A stretch of 64,000 nucleotides of DNA, taken from positions 1,538,843 through 1,602,842 of the forward strand of contig NC_052401.1 of the NCBI RefSeq assembly GCF_009389715.1, in the 5' to 3' direction. Made by a program: the position numbers and the translations under genes. Below, in pieces: positions 1 to 19,001 of the stretch. Source of the DNA: Phoenix dactylifera. Its lineage: Eukaryota > Streptophyta > Magnoliopsida > Arecales > Arecaceae. A model generated the notes under the pieces. The model searched no databases and was not told the DNA's origin. It was given only the letters and a program-made list of their open reading frames with translations. Every line of letters starts with the position of its first letter. Positions within the stretch are counted from its first letter, which is position 1.

Positions 1-405
1 TTTTCAAAGGAGAGAGAAAAAAAAGTTATATTCTCATGGGAATGTGATTCCCACATTTCATGGGAAAGTCTTTCCCATGAGAAATATGGGAAAGTTACTT
101 TCCCATGAGGCGGGAATCACTACATTTTTACTTTTTTCCAAAAAGTCCTTTCAGCATTAAAGAAGCATTAAAGAGGCATTAAAAACCTAATTTTTATTAA
201 GGGCATAATAAGAATTATATATAACTTTTCTAGGAAAGTGGATGGCCAACCAAACATAAGCACCTTGGAAATTTGTCACTTTCCCATGGTCAACCAAACA
301 TGCCAAAAGTACTTTCCTAGGCATCCTCTTCCTAGGAATTTGTTTCCCAGGAATCATATTCCTAGGGAGGAAAATGCTTCCCGCGAACCAAACGAGCCTT
401 CGGTG
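1..405. repeat. Right part of a palindrome-rich MITE-like element, cut by the window edge
   Basis: The stretch repeats variants of TTCCCATGGGAA and CCTAGGAA in both orientations and ends near GCGAACCAAACGAGCC. Ends of the GAACCAAAC type are common in plant PIF/Harbinger- and hAT-like MITEs. The left end lies outside the window, so neither a TSD nor a full terminal inverted repeat can be tested. The open frame across it has no recognisable protein similarity and is best read as repeat. Confidence 0.4.
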
Positions 406-1632
406 TACTCAGAGGGAATCCGGTTCCCATTCTTTCCCTTTCCAAGACAAATACGGACTCCACGAAATATGTCGATTTGGTTTCCCGAGTCCTCTCCGAT
501 TCTGAGTGCTTGATTGCATCCTAGTTATCCTATATGGATGTGATTTCAAATAACTTCAACTTTTAAAATTACTGTCCAACCTCGGCCATAAAGATAGGTT
601 TCAAATATCATCCTAAAGCAATGATGTTGGACTAAAATTTGAGGATAAAAATATCTCTCAATTCAATAAAAAAAAAGTTTTTTCAAAAATATTGAACTTT
701 GGAAGAAAAAAAAAGATTCTTCTACTTAGAAGGATTTGATAATTCCATAAAATGTGAATGTTTGATAATTCTCTAGAGTTACTTTGATAGGTTTTGATTA
801 AGTTTTGGTTTTATTGAATTGGTTTGGAATGATAGATTTTGGTAATTTGATTTTTGTTCATGTTTTCTATAATTTATTTGAAAATTCTATTTAGTAGTTG
901 CAAAATATAGGGAACATATTGGAGCTAGTTTCGGTATTATAAAGTCAATGATCTTGAATTTTCATAGCATACCAAATAGGTTAACCATAGATACTCGAGA
1001 ATTATTAGAACATAACATACTAATATGGTGATCATAGATCATCGAAAATCAAATTATTCTGATATAAAGATCACCAATGATTTAAGATCGCCATAATGAT
1101 TCCATCCAGGTTACCAAATGCCACCATAATATTCTCTTCTTAACTCCAGAATCTTCTGTGCATGGTTACTACATTTTTTGAGATCACAATTCTAGTTAGC
1201 TATTGAAAGATACCCAGCTAAATTTTACTTGGTACAAAGTTTTATTAGAATATAATCCCTAACTCAGAACATGGCACCTCAAAAGACATTTATATGTGGT
1301 TCTCTGACTAATTTGCCAATTTTGACTTCAATTATTTTTTACTGTTAGAGTCTGCGTTTTTCTTGATGATAAGACGTAACTCGAGCTTGATTAGGGCAAG
1401 CCTCTCTTGTATGGGCATTGTATCATTTTCGTTTTTGCTTGAGTTTCATATTTCAAACACGTTGTCAAGGGGCCAAGTTAAGCTACTAACGTTTTTTTTA
1501 CCAAAAAAAAGCCACTAACGTTCATGGTTGTCGATGGCGTGCCTTCGGAGATCAATCATCCCGCAGGAAGAACAATGATAGCTCGAAGTTAGACATAGTT
1601 ACTAGTTTTAAAACAAACGAACCCTGCAACCT
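406..1632. other. AT-rich intergenic stretch, no gene seen
   Basis: No conserved coding frame, RNA gene or well-bounded repeat is visible. The sequence is AT-rich with poly-A and poly-T runs. It forms the upstream flank of the tRNA-Pro gene. Confidence 0.5.
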
Positions 1633-1704
1633 GGGCATTTGGTCTAGTGGTATGATTCTCGCTTAGGGTGCGAGAGGTCCCGAGTTCAATTCTCGGAATG
1701 CCCC
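1633..1704 (+). tRNA. tRNA-Pro (anticodon AGG)
   Basis: This is a complete 72-nt cloverleaf. Acceptor strands GGGCATT and AATGCCC pair, the D-arm contains GGTCTAGTGGTATGA, the anticodon loop is TTAGGGT with anticodon AGG, and the T-arm contains GGTTCAATTC-type B-box sequence (here GAGTTCAATTCTC). No intron and no encoded CCA are present, as expected for a nuclear eukaryotic tRNA gene. The A box and B box serve as the internal RNA polymerase III promoter. A T-rich tract soon after the 3' end (about 1710-1716) can terminate transcription. The gene sits about 260 bp upstream of the UMP kinase start codon, on the same strand. Confidence 0.95.
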
Positions 1705-1910
1705 AAAATTATTTTTTAATAAAGCGAAAAATATCAATATCTTGGGATTTTTTTAAAAAAAAAAAGGGAAAAGCGAAAAATATCTTGGGACTCCAATTCT
1801 CGGAATGCCCCAAAATTATTTTTTAATTATAAAGCAAAAAGCGCAAAAATATCAATATCTTGGGATTTTTTAAATAAAATAAAGGGAAAAGCGTAAATAT
1901 CTTGGGACTC
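1687..1910 (+). repeat. Tandem duplication of the tRNA-Pro 3' end and its downstream flank (about 107-bp unit)
   Basis: Unit one begins in the T-arm of the tRNA (about 1687) and unit two begins at about 1794. Both contain CAATTCTCGGAATGCCCC followed by an A/T-rich segment ending TATCTTGGGACTCCAA. The second unit carries only the 3' 18 nt of the tRNA, so it is not a second gene. The copies differ by small indels in the A/T runs, which suggests a fairly recent local duplication or slippage event. Confidence 0.8.
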
Positions 1911-1967
1911 CAAATTTCCTTCTTTTTATAGTCGTCTACTCGTCTCACTCCGGCTCTCCAATTTTCG

Positions 1968-9940
<7,973 letters not shown>

Positions 9941-12831
9941 GATTTTGTTTATTTATTTATCTAATTGTGAGCTGCATGTTTGTGCACGGGTGTAAGTGGG
10001 GAGGGGCTGGATATGCTTCACAAATTTATGAATTATCTAGCTGTATATGAATTTTGTAGAGTTGTTTTTAGTCTTTAAAAGATCTTTAAGCTTCAAAGAG
10101 AAGCTTTTTGGGGGAATCTTGCTATTTGCTTAATAATGATCTTTGTCTGCCTCATTATTGGAAGATGAAGATGTTGATGATGTATCTGATCGAAGGCAGT
10201 GAATATCCAACACATTCAGTAGTGCTGCCAAATTCTTAATTCGTTTGCTATATTAATCATTACTCTGCATTACCTTGTTCATATTCTTGGTTTGTAATTC
10301 TAAAACCACAATCCCGGTAAAACATATTATACAAGATGTTCGAGGAAAATCGATCAAAATTCATGTGGCAAGCATGTGATGAGTTGATGCCAAATGTGTG
10401 AATGCACCATGGTGTTCTTTGTTGAATTGCATACTCCATCGATGATATGGTTTTGTGATAGCTCCAAGGTTTGCAAGCCCATTGGCCTTTTGAGCTTCAG
10501 AAACCTGTCGACTGTTCTGATCTTTCTTTATTGCTGGACTTCTTTTGATACGCACATGGAATCTGATTGCCTTTTAGACTATATATTGCTAAGTTCCCAT
10601 CATTGCTTCATGATTCCTGCAGTCCTTGCCTCTTCTTTGTTCTTTATTCAAGAGAACGTCATTGTTGATTGGTATGCATGGTTTGATTAGAGAAATTTGA
10701 TCGCAATATTTTTCTTTATTGGATTTATTTTAGTTTTTAGGGAATCATGGTGTGATTCTTTCTAATTTCCATTTATTTTTGAACCTCTCACCTGACTGGA
10801 TGGACAAAGCTATAAACTCTTCTATGATCTGACCAATTTCAAGCTAAGTATTTCTTAGATAATGGTCTATATGGCCTTCATAGGTGTCAGGTCTATATAT
10901 GACCTGGTCGCTGAAATCTGTTTATTTTTCTTGAGTCAATGGCTACTATATTCAACTAGAGCATATGTTGATTCTATGAAAAATAGCTGCTTCTCTTCGA
11001 CCGGGTTGTGATAGAAACTTATAGCCGAAATTCTGTACTGCTTTAATCTGCCTGTGATCATTTCTCCTTACTCCTCATGAGACTAGTTTGTGATTTCCAA
11101 TCCAAGCAAACGAAATAGACCTGTCTGACATTGGGGTTTTCTCAGTTTGAATTGCATGCTTCCGGCCGCCAAATTTGGTTATTGACTCTATGAAGTTTCT
11201 CAGGTTGGTCAATTTTTGAGATTCAACTGCACATAGATTTAGCTACCCTGGATAATTCAAAGTATATTAGGTTATTTCTCAGAAAAATCAAAGTATATGA
11301 GATCATCAAACTTTTTTTTTTGTGGATTCAGTGATTGCTGGGCCCTAGCATTGAATAGCTTCTCATTGTTATGACTAGGCCTCAATCATCATGAGCTTTT
11401 GTTTGAATATCCACATCACCACGAAAATGTTCACAAACATTAATTGAATTATTGCTTAAAAATTGAATTATTTACTAATTAATTTCTCATTTGCATCAGT
11501 ACCGTGCCATAGATCCTTCCACATTTGTATTCACTTGCCTCATGTTGCTTAATCTTGCATGGCCGAGACATCACTACAACTATCTTGTATCTATATATGC
11601 TGTTTTTGTTTATATATTTCATTGACTGTTTCCATAATTCACCGACCATTTGGTGGAAATTGTTTATTTCCTTAGAATATTGATTTTTTTTTTTCAATAA
11701 TCGAATCTTCTTTAAGATACCATACTTTTAACCATAGATATGCATTTTCCCCATCTTAACCTTTTCATAATCTATTGCCTGGTCCTTGAAGTGGGAAATG
11801 TCTTCCAATTGCGTCTCAAGATTTCCATCTGGGTTTTTTTTTTTTGGCCGGCATCTATTTTAAAATTCTGAGCATGACATAACCAGAGAAAAGCCAAGTT
11901 GACTTGCCAATGCTTCACTATGTTTTTATTCTTTTATTTTGTTTTCAAATAAACTTATGTAAACAGTGGGGACAAGACTTGATGTCTGTGGTTTTGCTTG
12001 CATAATGAACATAAATAAAAAATGTCTCACCCTCTTTGTCCAACAGTTTTTCAACCATGAACCTAAAAGTGTCGATTGTCTTTATAAACCACCAACAGTT
12101 TCATGAATTCCTATAAAAAAATTTTCAGCTAAATTGAATCATTGCGTGCTCCCATTTCTTAGTACTCTTCGCTTCATGGCATCGACAGGCTCAGCTCATA
12201 CACAATTGCTTGCGGAGACATTTGAAGAACTGATTAGTCTCCTGTAATATAAAATACAGCGATGCTATAATTGCACTAAAATAATCCTAGAGCTATATTT
12301 GATCCCTTAAAATAACTCCAACCAACCTCATACAAATTATAAACAATATAATTGCGTTATAATTAAAATTATATCTTCTATTCTATCTCATTCTATCATT
12401 CAAACTCTCCTGCTTGCCAATTTAGACTTTTAGTACACAAGACGGCCATAATTATTTGATGGTAACGAGGATGATGTGAATATTTTTTTTCCTTTCATTT
12501 GCAAACAGGAAGACTTTGTTAAGAAGAAAGAATAAATAAATGGATACAAAGTCTTGGGCTACCCTATGGATGGTCCAAGGACTGACCACCATCCAACTCT
12601 CATCCAGCGGTGGTCAGGCAAATGAAATCAAATCCCCTATCGAGTCTAGACGCATCAAAGGCAACGACAATGCTTACCTATCGGTTTGGACCAAGAGATG
12701 CAAAGGCCGGCCTGGCCGCTATTGGAGGAGTAGCTATCACGTGGCCCACCACCATAATGGCCCATCAATGTCCTCTCAACTGCACCACCATCTTTGATTC
12801 CGGTCACAACTTTGTTTCCTGAAATCTTGAA
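9941..12831. other. Intergenic region between UMP kinase and the VQ gene
   Basis: The UMP kinase 3' UTR probably occupies the first few hundred bases, but no single poly(A) signal could be assigned confidently. Beyond that the sequence is AT-rich and without a supportable gene, RNA or well-bounded mobile element. Open frames here are short and lack recognisable motifs. The last 300 bp, immediately 3' of the VQ gene, are less AT-rich and probably include its 3' UTR. Confidence 0.45.
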
Positions 12832-13542
12832 CTAGAAATCTGGAAATTGGCTGAGGAGTTCCCAGAAAGAGCCTGGAGATGGGACGGTAGGAGTTGATAA
12901 GAAGTTGTTAGGACTCGGCAAGATGGTGGTTGCACCACCATCCACGAAGCTTCTGTTGGCTGAAAAAATTGGGCTCAATTCTTGCAAGAAGCTCAAAGAA
13001 GTCGTGTCGAATGACGTTATCGGCGAGAAGAAGCCGGGCGATATCGGCGGAAGGGACGCCGGCACCGGCGATAGTATCCCCGGGAAGGAACCGGCCCGGT
13101 CAACCACCGGGCCACCAACATCCATGTCAAACTGGGCCGCGACATCGAGGGCCGAGCTCCGAGTCCGATCGCCGTGGGGCGAGTGGGCCGACTTCTCGAA
13201 CGTGGCGAGCCGGGCGGCGGGGGAGAGCGCGCCGCTACCGTAGGATGGCGACGGGAGGGAGGCGTCGGCGGAGGAGTCCGGCCCGGTGAGGCGTTGGACC
13301 AGGTTCATGAAGTCGCTGGGCTTGGTGTGGATGATTTTCGGGGATACGGTGTAGATGATGACCGGTGGGCGGTGGTGGGGCGCCGCCGCCGCCGCCGCCG
13401 CTGCTGCCGTGTGGGAGGGGCCGGCGGGGGCCGGCGGTGGCTTCTTGATCTTGTAGGAGTCTTTGCGGACTTTGAGGGGAGTGGGCCGTGGGCCTTGGAG
13501 CTCGCGGCGTGGGGAGGGCCTCGGCATGCCGGAGGGATCCAT
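12832..13542 (-). CDS. VQ-motif protein, MKS1 (VQ21)-like, 236 aa, intronless
   Basis: The VQ core is FMNLVQRLTG at residues 78-87, matching FxxhVQxhTG. Two flanking blocks match MKS1-type proteins: GPRPTPLKVRKDSYKIKK (17-34) and RPPVIIYTVSPKIIHT (58-73). VQ proteins are small nuclear co-regulators that contact WRKY domains through this motif; Arabidopsis MKS1 is a substrate of MAP kinase 4 and binds WRKY25/33. Nine alanines (46-54) lie between the blocks, in a GCC-type run at about 13380-13410. Many Ser-Pro pairs, for example in SPGFFSPITS, are candidate MAPK sites. Plant VQ genes are commonly single-exon, as here. The frame is GC-rich against AT-rich surroundings, so the long antisense frames over it are composition artefacts. 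The choice of MKS1 over other VQ members rests on remembered similarity. Confidence 0.93.
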   Translation of the reverse strand: MDPSGMPRPSPRRELQGPRPTPLKVRKDSYKIKKPPPAPAGPSHTAAAAAAAAAPHHRPPVIIYTVSPKIIHTKPSDFMNLVQRLTGPDSSADASLPSPSYGSGALSPAARLATFEKSAHSPHGDRTRSSALDVAAQFDMDVGGPVVDRAGSFPGILSPVPASLPPISPGFFSPITSFDTTSLSFLQELSPIFSANRSFVDGGATTILPSPNNFLSTPTVPSPGSFWELLSQFPDF

Positions 13543-13920
13543 GGAAAGTGGAGTTCCGGGGTGGAGAAAAGGAAACTACGGAGTTAGGGGGAGGGAGGCC
13601 AAGTCCGCGGTACATAGAAAAGGAGTTGGAGACGAGGCAAGGCGGAGGGATTCTTCCAATGTGGAATATATATAAGAGTCCAGGAGAAATATCTTAACGA
13701 AAGGCCACGTCACTGCACAAGGAAACGTCGAAGAACGGGAAGGACGGAAAGGACAAGGTTGTGGGTTATTGAATTGGTCGAGGTGGGTTTTTTTTTTTTC
13801 TTTTTTTCGATAGATAGGTGGGGGAGGGAGGGGGTGGTTAAAAGCGCAAGTTGGGTTTGGATGGGTCCCGTCACCGGTGTGGGTCAAATGGTGATGCGGT
13901 CGGATGGTCGGTCAAGGACG
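13543..13920 (-). promoter_or_regulatory. Promoter region of the VQ gene with TATA box and two W-box cores
   Basis: Read on the minus strand, a TTATATATA box lies at 13667-13675, about 125-135 bp upstream of the ATG; this would place transcription initiation near 13640. TTGAC cores (W-box core bound by WRKY factors) occur at 13883-13887 and 13911-13915, 24 bp apart. WRKY control of a gene for a WRKY-binding protein would make a feedback loop. That is inference from motifs alone. Confidence 0.5.
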
Positions 13921-15424
13921 GGCGACAGGCGGCCGCAGGTCAGAAGTGATCCAAGGGAGGATTCTCAAGGGATTTATTCTTATCTATGGCTGTCGGATGC
14001 ATAGGTTCATCGAATGATTTTTGTGATTCTGAATCATTTTACATTTATTTCTATAATATATAACGCAGTATAATACAATACAATATGATATAATATATGC
14101 ATTATATAATGTAAAATATAATATAAAATATCTAATTTTCGTCTCCTTGGCTCATGACCCGTCTCTTTCCTCCAATCCATCCCTTTGACCACCACCAACG
14201 TCGGAACCACCAGAGCCGGTGACACCAATGGCCTTGGTGCAGCCACTAGCTTAGAGACGCCTCCCATCTGGCCATTTGTCTGTATCTCGGTAATTGGGAG
14301 GAGTTTACTAAAAAAGAGGGACAAGCAGTGACTCTACCCCAATACTAACAATACCACCCGAGATGAGGATGGATCGTGTACCTTGATCAACAATCTAGCG
14401 GTGAAGGATGAGAGGGCTGGGTAATGATGACCTAAGACACGGCTGGTGCTCATAGATGCGAGGACAAAGGGTGGCGGACGACGTCCTTGAGGTCGTTGCA
14501 GTCACTGCTGCAGATGCACTAGAGTCGCTTAGGATCAATGAGCACAGAATCTGCAAAAAGATGGATCGGCGACAATGGTTAAGCCACTAGCCCCTCCAGC
14601 TAGATCCTATCTCGTGCTCCTTGGAATCTGAAAGGAGGTCCAGAATTAGTCGCAACCTCTCTATCTAGGATTAGGGATCAGGATGATAGTCCACAATCTA
14701 GATTTTGCGAGGGTACGGTAGCCCTCCACTTTGATTGATGATGGTTCGCTGCAGAATCCCCCCGGAATCATTTTACGTTTATATATGACTCTGATTCAGT
14801 ACCTAGAGCTACCTCCAAGCAAAATAGATCATTTATAGGATCTATCATCATTCTCTCAAGAAGAATAAAATAAGAAGAAAAAAAAAAGACTGATAAGTAT
14901 TTAGTAAATGATCAAAGGACTTCTGTCTACTTGGAAATGCTTAGAGATCACTCCTCCATATTTGTCCCTTCTGGCTGTCCTAAGGACACTTCTCCATGTA
15001 TATTTTATCTACCTTCTATAAATTTGTAGCCTTGCATCCTTTTTGTTGTAATTCCTGAAGTTGGCCTAACAACTCTCGCCGGCTATATACGTCTTGGATT
15101 TGACTTGGCAACCAAGTGTTCCCTGGGGGCCCTACTCCAAAAACCATAGTGCACAGTGCACTGTAGAATTACGTGCAGCTGTTCCAGTTGCGTCCATCTT
15201 GCAGTTGTTCATGGAAGTATCTAAAACATCATCTAACCCTCACAGATAATAACTAGTGCTAATAATATATATATTTGGCTGTGGCATTCTAAGAGCAAAC
15301 CATAATACATGGAATAATGGAAGGTAAAAACGGGTAGGAATGGCATGGCAATCCTCTTAAGAGGCATTGCATTAGATTTTGGTTACTCCTTGAAGAAATT
15401 GTAATATTCTAAATCTGAATTATT
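13921..15424. other. Intergenic region upstream of the VQ gene
   Basis: No gene is visible. An AT-rich ATA/TATA run (14040-14130) is followed by mixed-composition sequence with many stops in all frames. The stretch 14150-14760 has a higher GC content and could be old transposon debris, but no diagnostic motif was found. Confidence 0.4.
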
Positions 15425-15429
15425 GGTAC

Positions 15430-17455
15430 CGTGAGGATCCGTGCAGGCGTGTGTTTAGTCTCACATCGGTCATTCGCTGGATAGATTTTGGATACTTATA
15501 CAGGATCAAGGAATCCAAATAATACCTTTTGGCTAGCCATTTTGGGTGAGGTCTTGGATTGTTAGAAATGGTATCAGAGCGAACCCGGCCCATAACCTAT
15601 GTGCAGAGCCGGCTCGAGCCTTAGGCGACTGAGGCGGTCGCCTAAGGCCCCTGGCTCAAGGAAGGCCCCTCTTTGCCGCCTGGCGTCTGCTTCATGCCTT
15701 CACATCCGAAAGCTAGCCAGCTAGGAGCCTAGGAGTAGGACTGTAGCCTGTAGGAGGAATGGAGCCATGGAGGATGTCTCATGTCTGTCCCGCCTGCCGT
15801 CTGGCTACGCCGCTAGGCCTGCTACAGTGGGTTCTCGTCGACAGACAGCGACTCAGCAAGAAGAGCTACGGCTATAGGTGACACCGTGACTGGTGACCTA
15901 CGAGCCTACGACAAGGACAACCAACGGCAACGGATATTTTCTGATTTCCTCCCTCCTTTTCTTCTCTGAGTTCTCTCCCTCCTCTTCTCTCCCAGTGCTT
16001 TTTTTTTTTGAACCTTTTGGGCCAGGCCCCAGACTCCAGTTCTTCTCCAGTTTCTCAACGACTCGACCGTCGACGGCTTCTTCAATTCTTGGGCCGCCGG
16101 CCGCCCCTGCTTCGGAGTCCGGAGACCGGAGTCCGGACCTCCTCTATCCTCTCTAGTTCTCCTCGGCTCCTCCGACCTCCGGCCTCCACAGCTCCGCTCT
16201 ACTCCTCCTCGGCTCCTCGCCTCCTCGACTCCTCCGGCCTCCGCTCCTCGCCGACTCGCCGACGTCGCCATCCTCGGCTCCTCCATCCTCTGCTTCTCGC
16301 CGTCCTCAGCTCCTCGGTTCCTTGCAGTCGCCGACTCCGCGGCTCCTCCGTCCTCTGCTTCTTGCCTTCCTCGGCTCCTCCATCCATGGTCCACCGACCA
16401 CCTGAGTCTTGAGGCACCGTCACCACCGTGGCACCATCCTCCGGCTCCAACTTTCGGGAGGCAAGAACTTAAGGTTCGTTTGCCAAATGCCAAAGGCCCC
16501 AAGTCCATCGTCCACACTCCAGGGCCTTAGAGTTAGAGTTTAGACATGTTAAATAGCTTTGGGGAGACATCAGACATGTTAGCATGATTATTTCTGAATT
16601 AGATGGTGCTCTGTAGACTGTAGTTATCTTTCATTATTTTTCATCAAATGTACTTCATCAAAAAAGAAAACCACGATTAATGTACTTCATCAAATGGTAT
16701 ATACTGATTAGTGATTACTGATTACTGAACAAAGGGATTTTTGGTCCAATTATAGGTTCGTTGTGACTTCGGCGGTTCGGCCTCTTTTTGTTGTTAAGTT
16801 CGGCACTATTTGGCCTCTTCTCGACATAATTAAGTTCGGCATTACTTGTTGGGACCTAAGTTTGTTTTTCTTGACATAATCAAATTTTATCATTTTTAAC
16901 TTTTTTATATTTTGATTTGTTTGTGGTGTTTTTTTAATTGCTTTGTTTGATAATATTATTATCAAATGAATAGGTGGTTTAATTTAGAAGTGAAAATAGT
17001 ATTTTAATGCATCTTGAGTATAAAAATTTGATTAGTAATTTTGCATCTCAAAAAGCTTGATGAATTATTTTTAAATAAAATTTTAAAGTATTTTATAATT
17101 ATTAAAAAAATTTCATTATTTGAAAAAAAATGCCTCACTTAGTGAGTTCGCCTTAGGCCCCCAAATATTTTGGGCTGCCCCTGCCTATGTGGACTAGGGG
17201 ACACTGTAGCACAGATCAATTGGGGCTGTTCACGGGCCGATCGTGATATTTGTGATTAGATTGGAATAGATTTGAACGCTTAGCTTGATAAGAACGTTAG
17301 GACTTAAACGGGGGAGCATGTGAGAATCCGTGCATGCGTGTGTTTAGTCCTACATCGGTTATTCGCTGGGTAGATCTTGGGTACTTATACAGGATCAAGG
17401 AACCCAAATAATACCTTTCGGTTAGCCATTTTGGGTGAGGTCCTGAGTTGTTATA
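15430..17455 (+). mobile_element. TRIM retrotransposon split by a nested hAT-like element
   Basis: The two LTRs are 137 bp each, at 15430-15566 and 17319-17455. They share AGT(C)CTCACATCGG-type sequence and TTATACAGGATCAAGGA. The primer-binding site TGGTATCAGAGC (15569-15580) is complementary to the 3' end of initiator tRNA-Met. The 3' internal end is purine-rich (CGGGGGAGCA). The TSD GGTAC is perfect at 15425-15429 and 17456-17460. Without the insertion and its duplicated target the element would be 438 bp with no coding capacity, which fits a terminal-repeat retrotransposon in miniature. The first base of the left LTR is mutated (C for T). Confidence 0.93.
15604..17183. mobile_element. Non-autonomous hAT-like DNA transposon, 1,580 bp
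   Basis: The element interrupts the TRIM internal region and is flanked by a perfect 8-bp TSD, CCTATGTG, at 15596-15603 and 17184-17191. Its ends are CAGAGCCGGC and, in inverted orientation, CAGGGGCAGC. The left subterminal region forms a hairpin (GCCTTAGGCGAC paired with GTCGCCTAAGGC), and a related GCCTTAGGCCCCC occurs near the right end. Eight-bp TSDs and CAG...CTG ends are typical of hAT elements. No transposase is present. The GC-rich interior (15890-16510) is low-complexity with repeats of CTCCTCGGCTCC, and the frames across it look spurious. Confidence 0.9.
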
Positions 17456-17619
17456 GGTACAAGGAAAGAAAATTGAATTGCTTATTCATAACATAGAAAT
17501 GAAGCAACTTGGATGTCTAAACGAGAGTCCTCGCATTTCCTAGTGACTTCGGTCTGTTCCTGTTCGCTAGATGTGTTCCTTTTTTATATTGTTTCTTGGT
17601 AGCTACTAATAAGAGATTG

Positions 17620-17749
17620 TTAGACAAAAGACCCTTATGATTTCCCCACCACGAAGAGGGGATATATATATATATAAGGTTCTTAGACAGAAGACCCTTA
17701 TGATTTCCCCACCACGAAGAGGGGATATATATATATATATATATATATA
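17620..17749 (+). repeat. Two 63-bp tandem units, each ending in a TA microsatellite
   Basis: Units start at 17620 and 17683. Both contain TTAGACA, AGACCCTTATGATTTCCC and ACCACGAAGAGGGGATATAT. The second TA run is longer (about 17725-17749). The short frames over it are composition artefacts. Confidence 0.85.
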
Positions 17750-18561
17750 CTTTAATACTCAAATAGCACCTAGAGATAACCTTGCAAATCCCTTCCATGA
17801 GAGCCCAACAGCCATAACCAGTAATTTCAATTTGTTTTTTTAGCTTTTGCAGTTATTCTTTTAAAAATAGAGGAGACCAAAGCCACCCCCACCTCTTAAG
17901 CTCCGATTATATAAACGGAGGCTGTAATGAGGGCTGATGTCGCTAAGAATCGACCCCCGAACTCTTCTCCAAGCTATTTGGATGAAAAGTTAATGGAGAT
18001 GATATTATCTAAGGTAATGCTCAGTGGCTACAAATTGTTGAGAAATAATAGTCGCACATCAGATAGGTTAAATGCTTGTCACAAAATGCTCACCATCCAT
18101 TTGGGCATAGAAAATGTGCTACTCATGGAGTCCTTGGGCTTCAACCTTTTTGTAGTTTGTTTTCTAGCCTAGGCATGGTAGATGTCGCACAGTATTGGAT
18201 CAGCAAAAGTACATATAAATTGCCATGGAATTTGACTTACATTCACTCTAGAAGGTAAATTATCTCATGACACTAATTCTGAACTTCTGCAGCCTGATCT
18301 AAACTTATTTGAAGCATAACTGATAAATTCAAGATGGTCTTAAATTATAATAAAAGTACTCCAATCTCAAAAGAGGAAGAAGATGATAATGATGATATTG
18401 CTAGAAAAACATTATGCTTATTTACCATCTTTCTCATTGTTTTGACTTCTTATTTCCTGATTTTTTGTACCATATATGGCTCTTTCTGAGTTTCACGGAG
18501 AGCAGACATTGGTTAGCAAGGTGAAATGCCAAATTAAATCAATTATTTTCTACTACAAATA

Positions 18562-19001
18562 TGTGAGGATCCGTGCGGGCGAGTATTTAGTCCCACATTA
18601 GTTATTCGCTGGATAAATCTTGGGTACTTATACAGGATCAAGGAACCCAAATAATACCTTCCGGCTAGCCATTTTGGATGAGGTTCTGAGCTGTTACAAA
18701 TGGTATCAGAGCGGACCCAGCCCATAACCTATGTAGACTAGGGGACACTGCAGCACGGATTCATTGGGGCTGAACACGGGCCAATCGTGGCATTTGTGAT
18801 TAGATTTGAATAGATTTGAACTCTTAGCCTGACGAGGACATCAGGGCTTGAACGGAGGGAGTATTGTGAGGACCCGTGCGGGCGTGTGTTTAGTCTCACA
18901 TCGGTTATTCGCTGGGTAGATTTTGGGTAGTTATACAGAATCAAGAAATCTAAATAATACCTTCCGGCTAACCATTTTAGGTGAGGTCCTGAGTTGTTAC
19001 A
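18562..19001 (+). mobile_element. Intact TRIM retrotransposon, 440 bp
   Basis: The LTRs are 137 bp each, at 18562-18698 and 18865-19001, beginning TGTGAGGA and ending GTTACA. The primer-binding site TGGTATCAGAGC is at 18701-18712, and a purine-rich tract (AACGGAGGGA) is at 18851-18860. The internal segment of about 166 bp carries no ORF and matches the internal part of the TRIM at 15430-17455. The TSD is imperfect: AAATA on the left and GAATA on the right. LTR divergence is low to moderate by eye. Confidence 0.93.

Noticed and set aside
1794-1820. Second tRNA-Pro gene
   Set aside because: Only the 3' 18 nt of the tRNA are present; A box, anticodon arm and 5' acceptor are missing.
13174-13675. 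Plus-strand frames antisense to the VQ gene
   Set aside because: Composition shadows of a GC-rich exon; no similarity, and the minus-strand frame carries the conserved motif.
16008-16517. Frames of 134 and 203 codons in the hAT-like element as a transposase or captured gene
   Set aside because: Repeated Ser/Pro/Arg or Gly/Arg/Glu composition on both strands, no catalytic or zinc-finger motif of hAT transposases.
17927-18172. 81-codon frame between the two TRIM elements
   Set aside because: No recognised domain, isolated, flanked by repeats; could be debris of an old element but cannot be supported as a gene.
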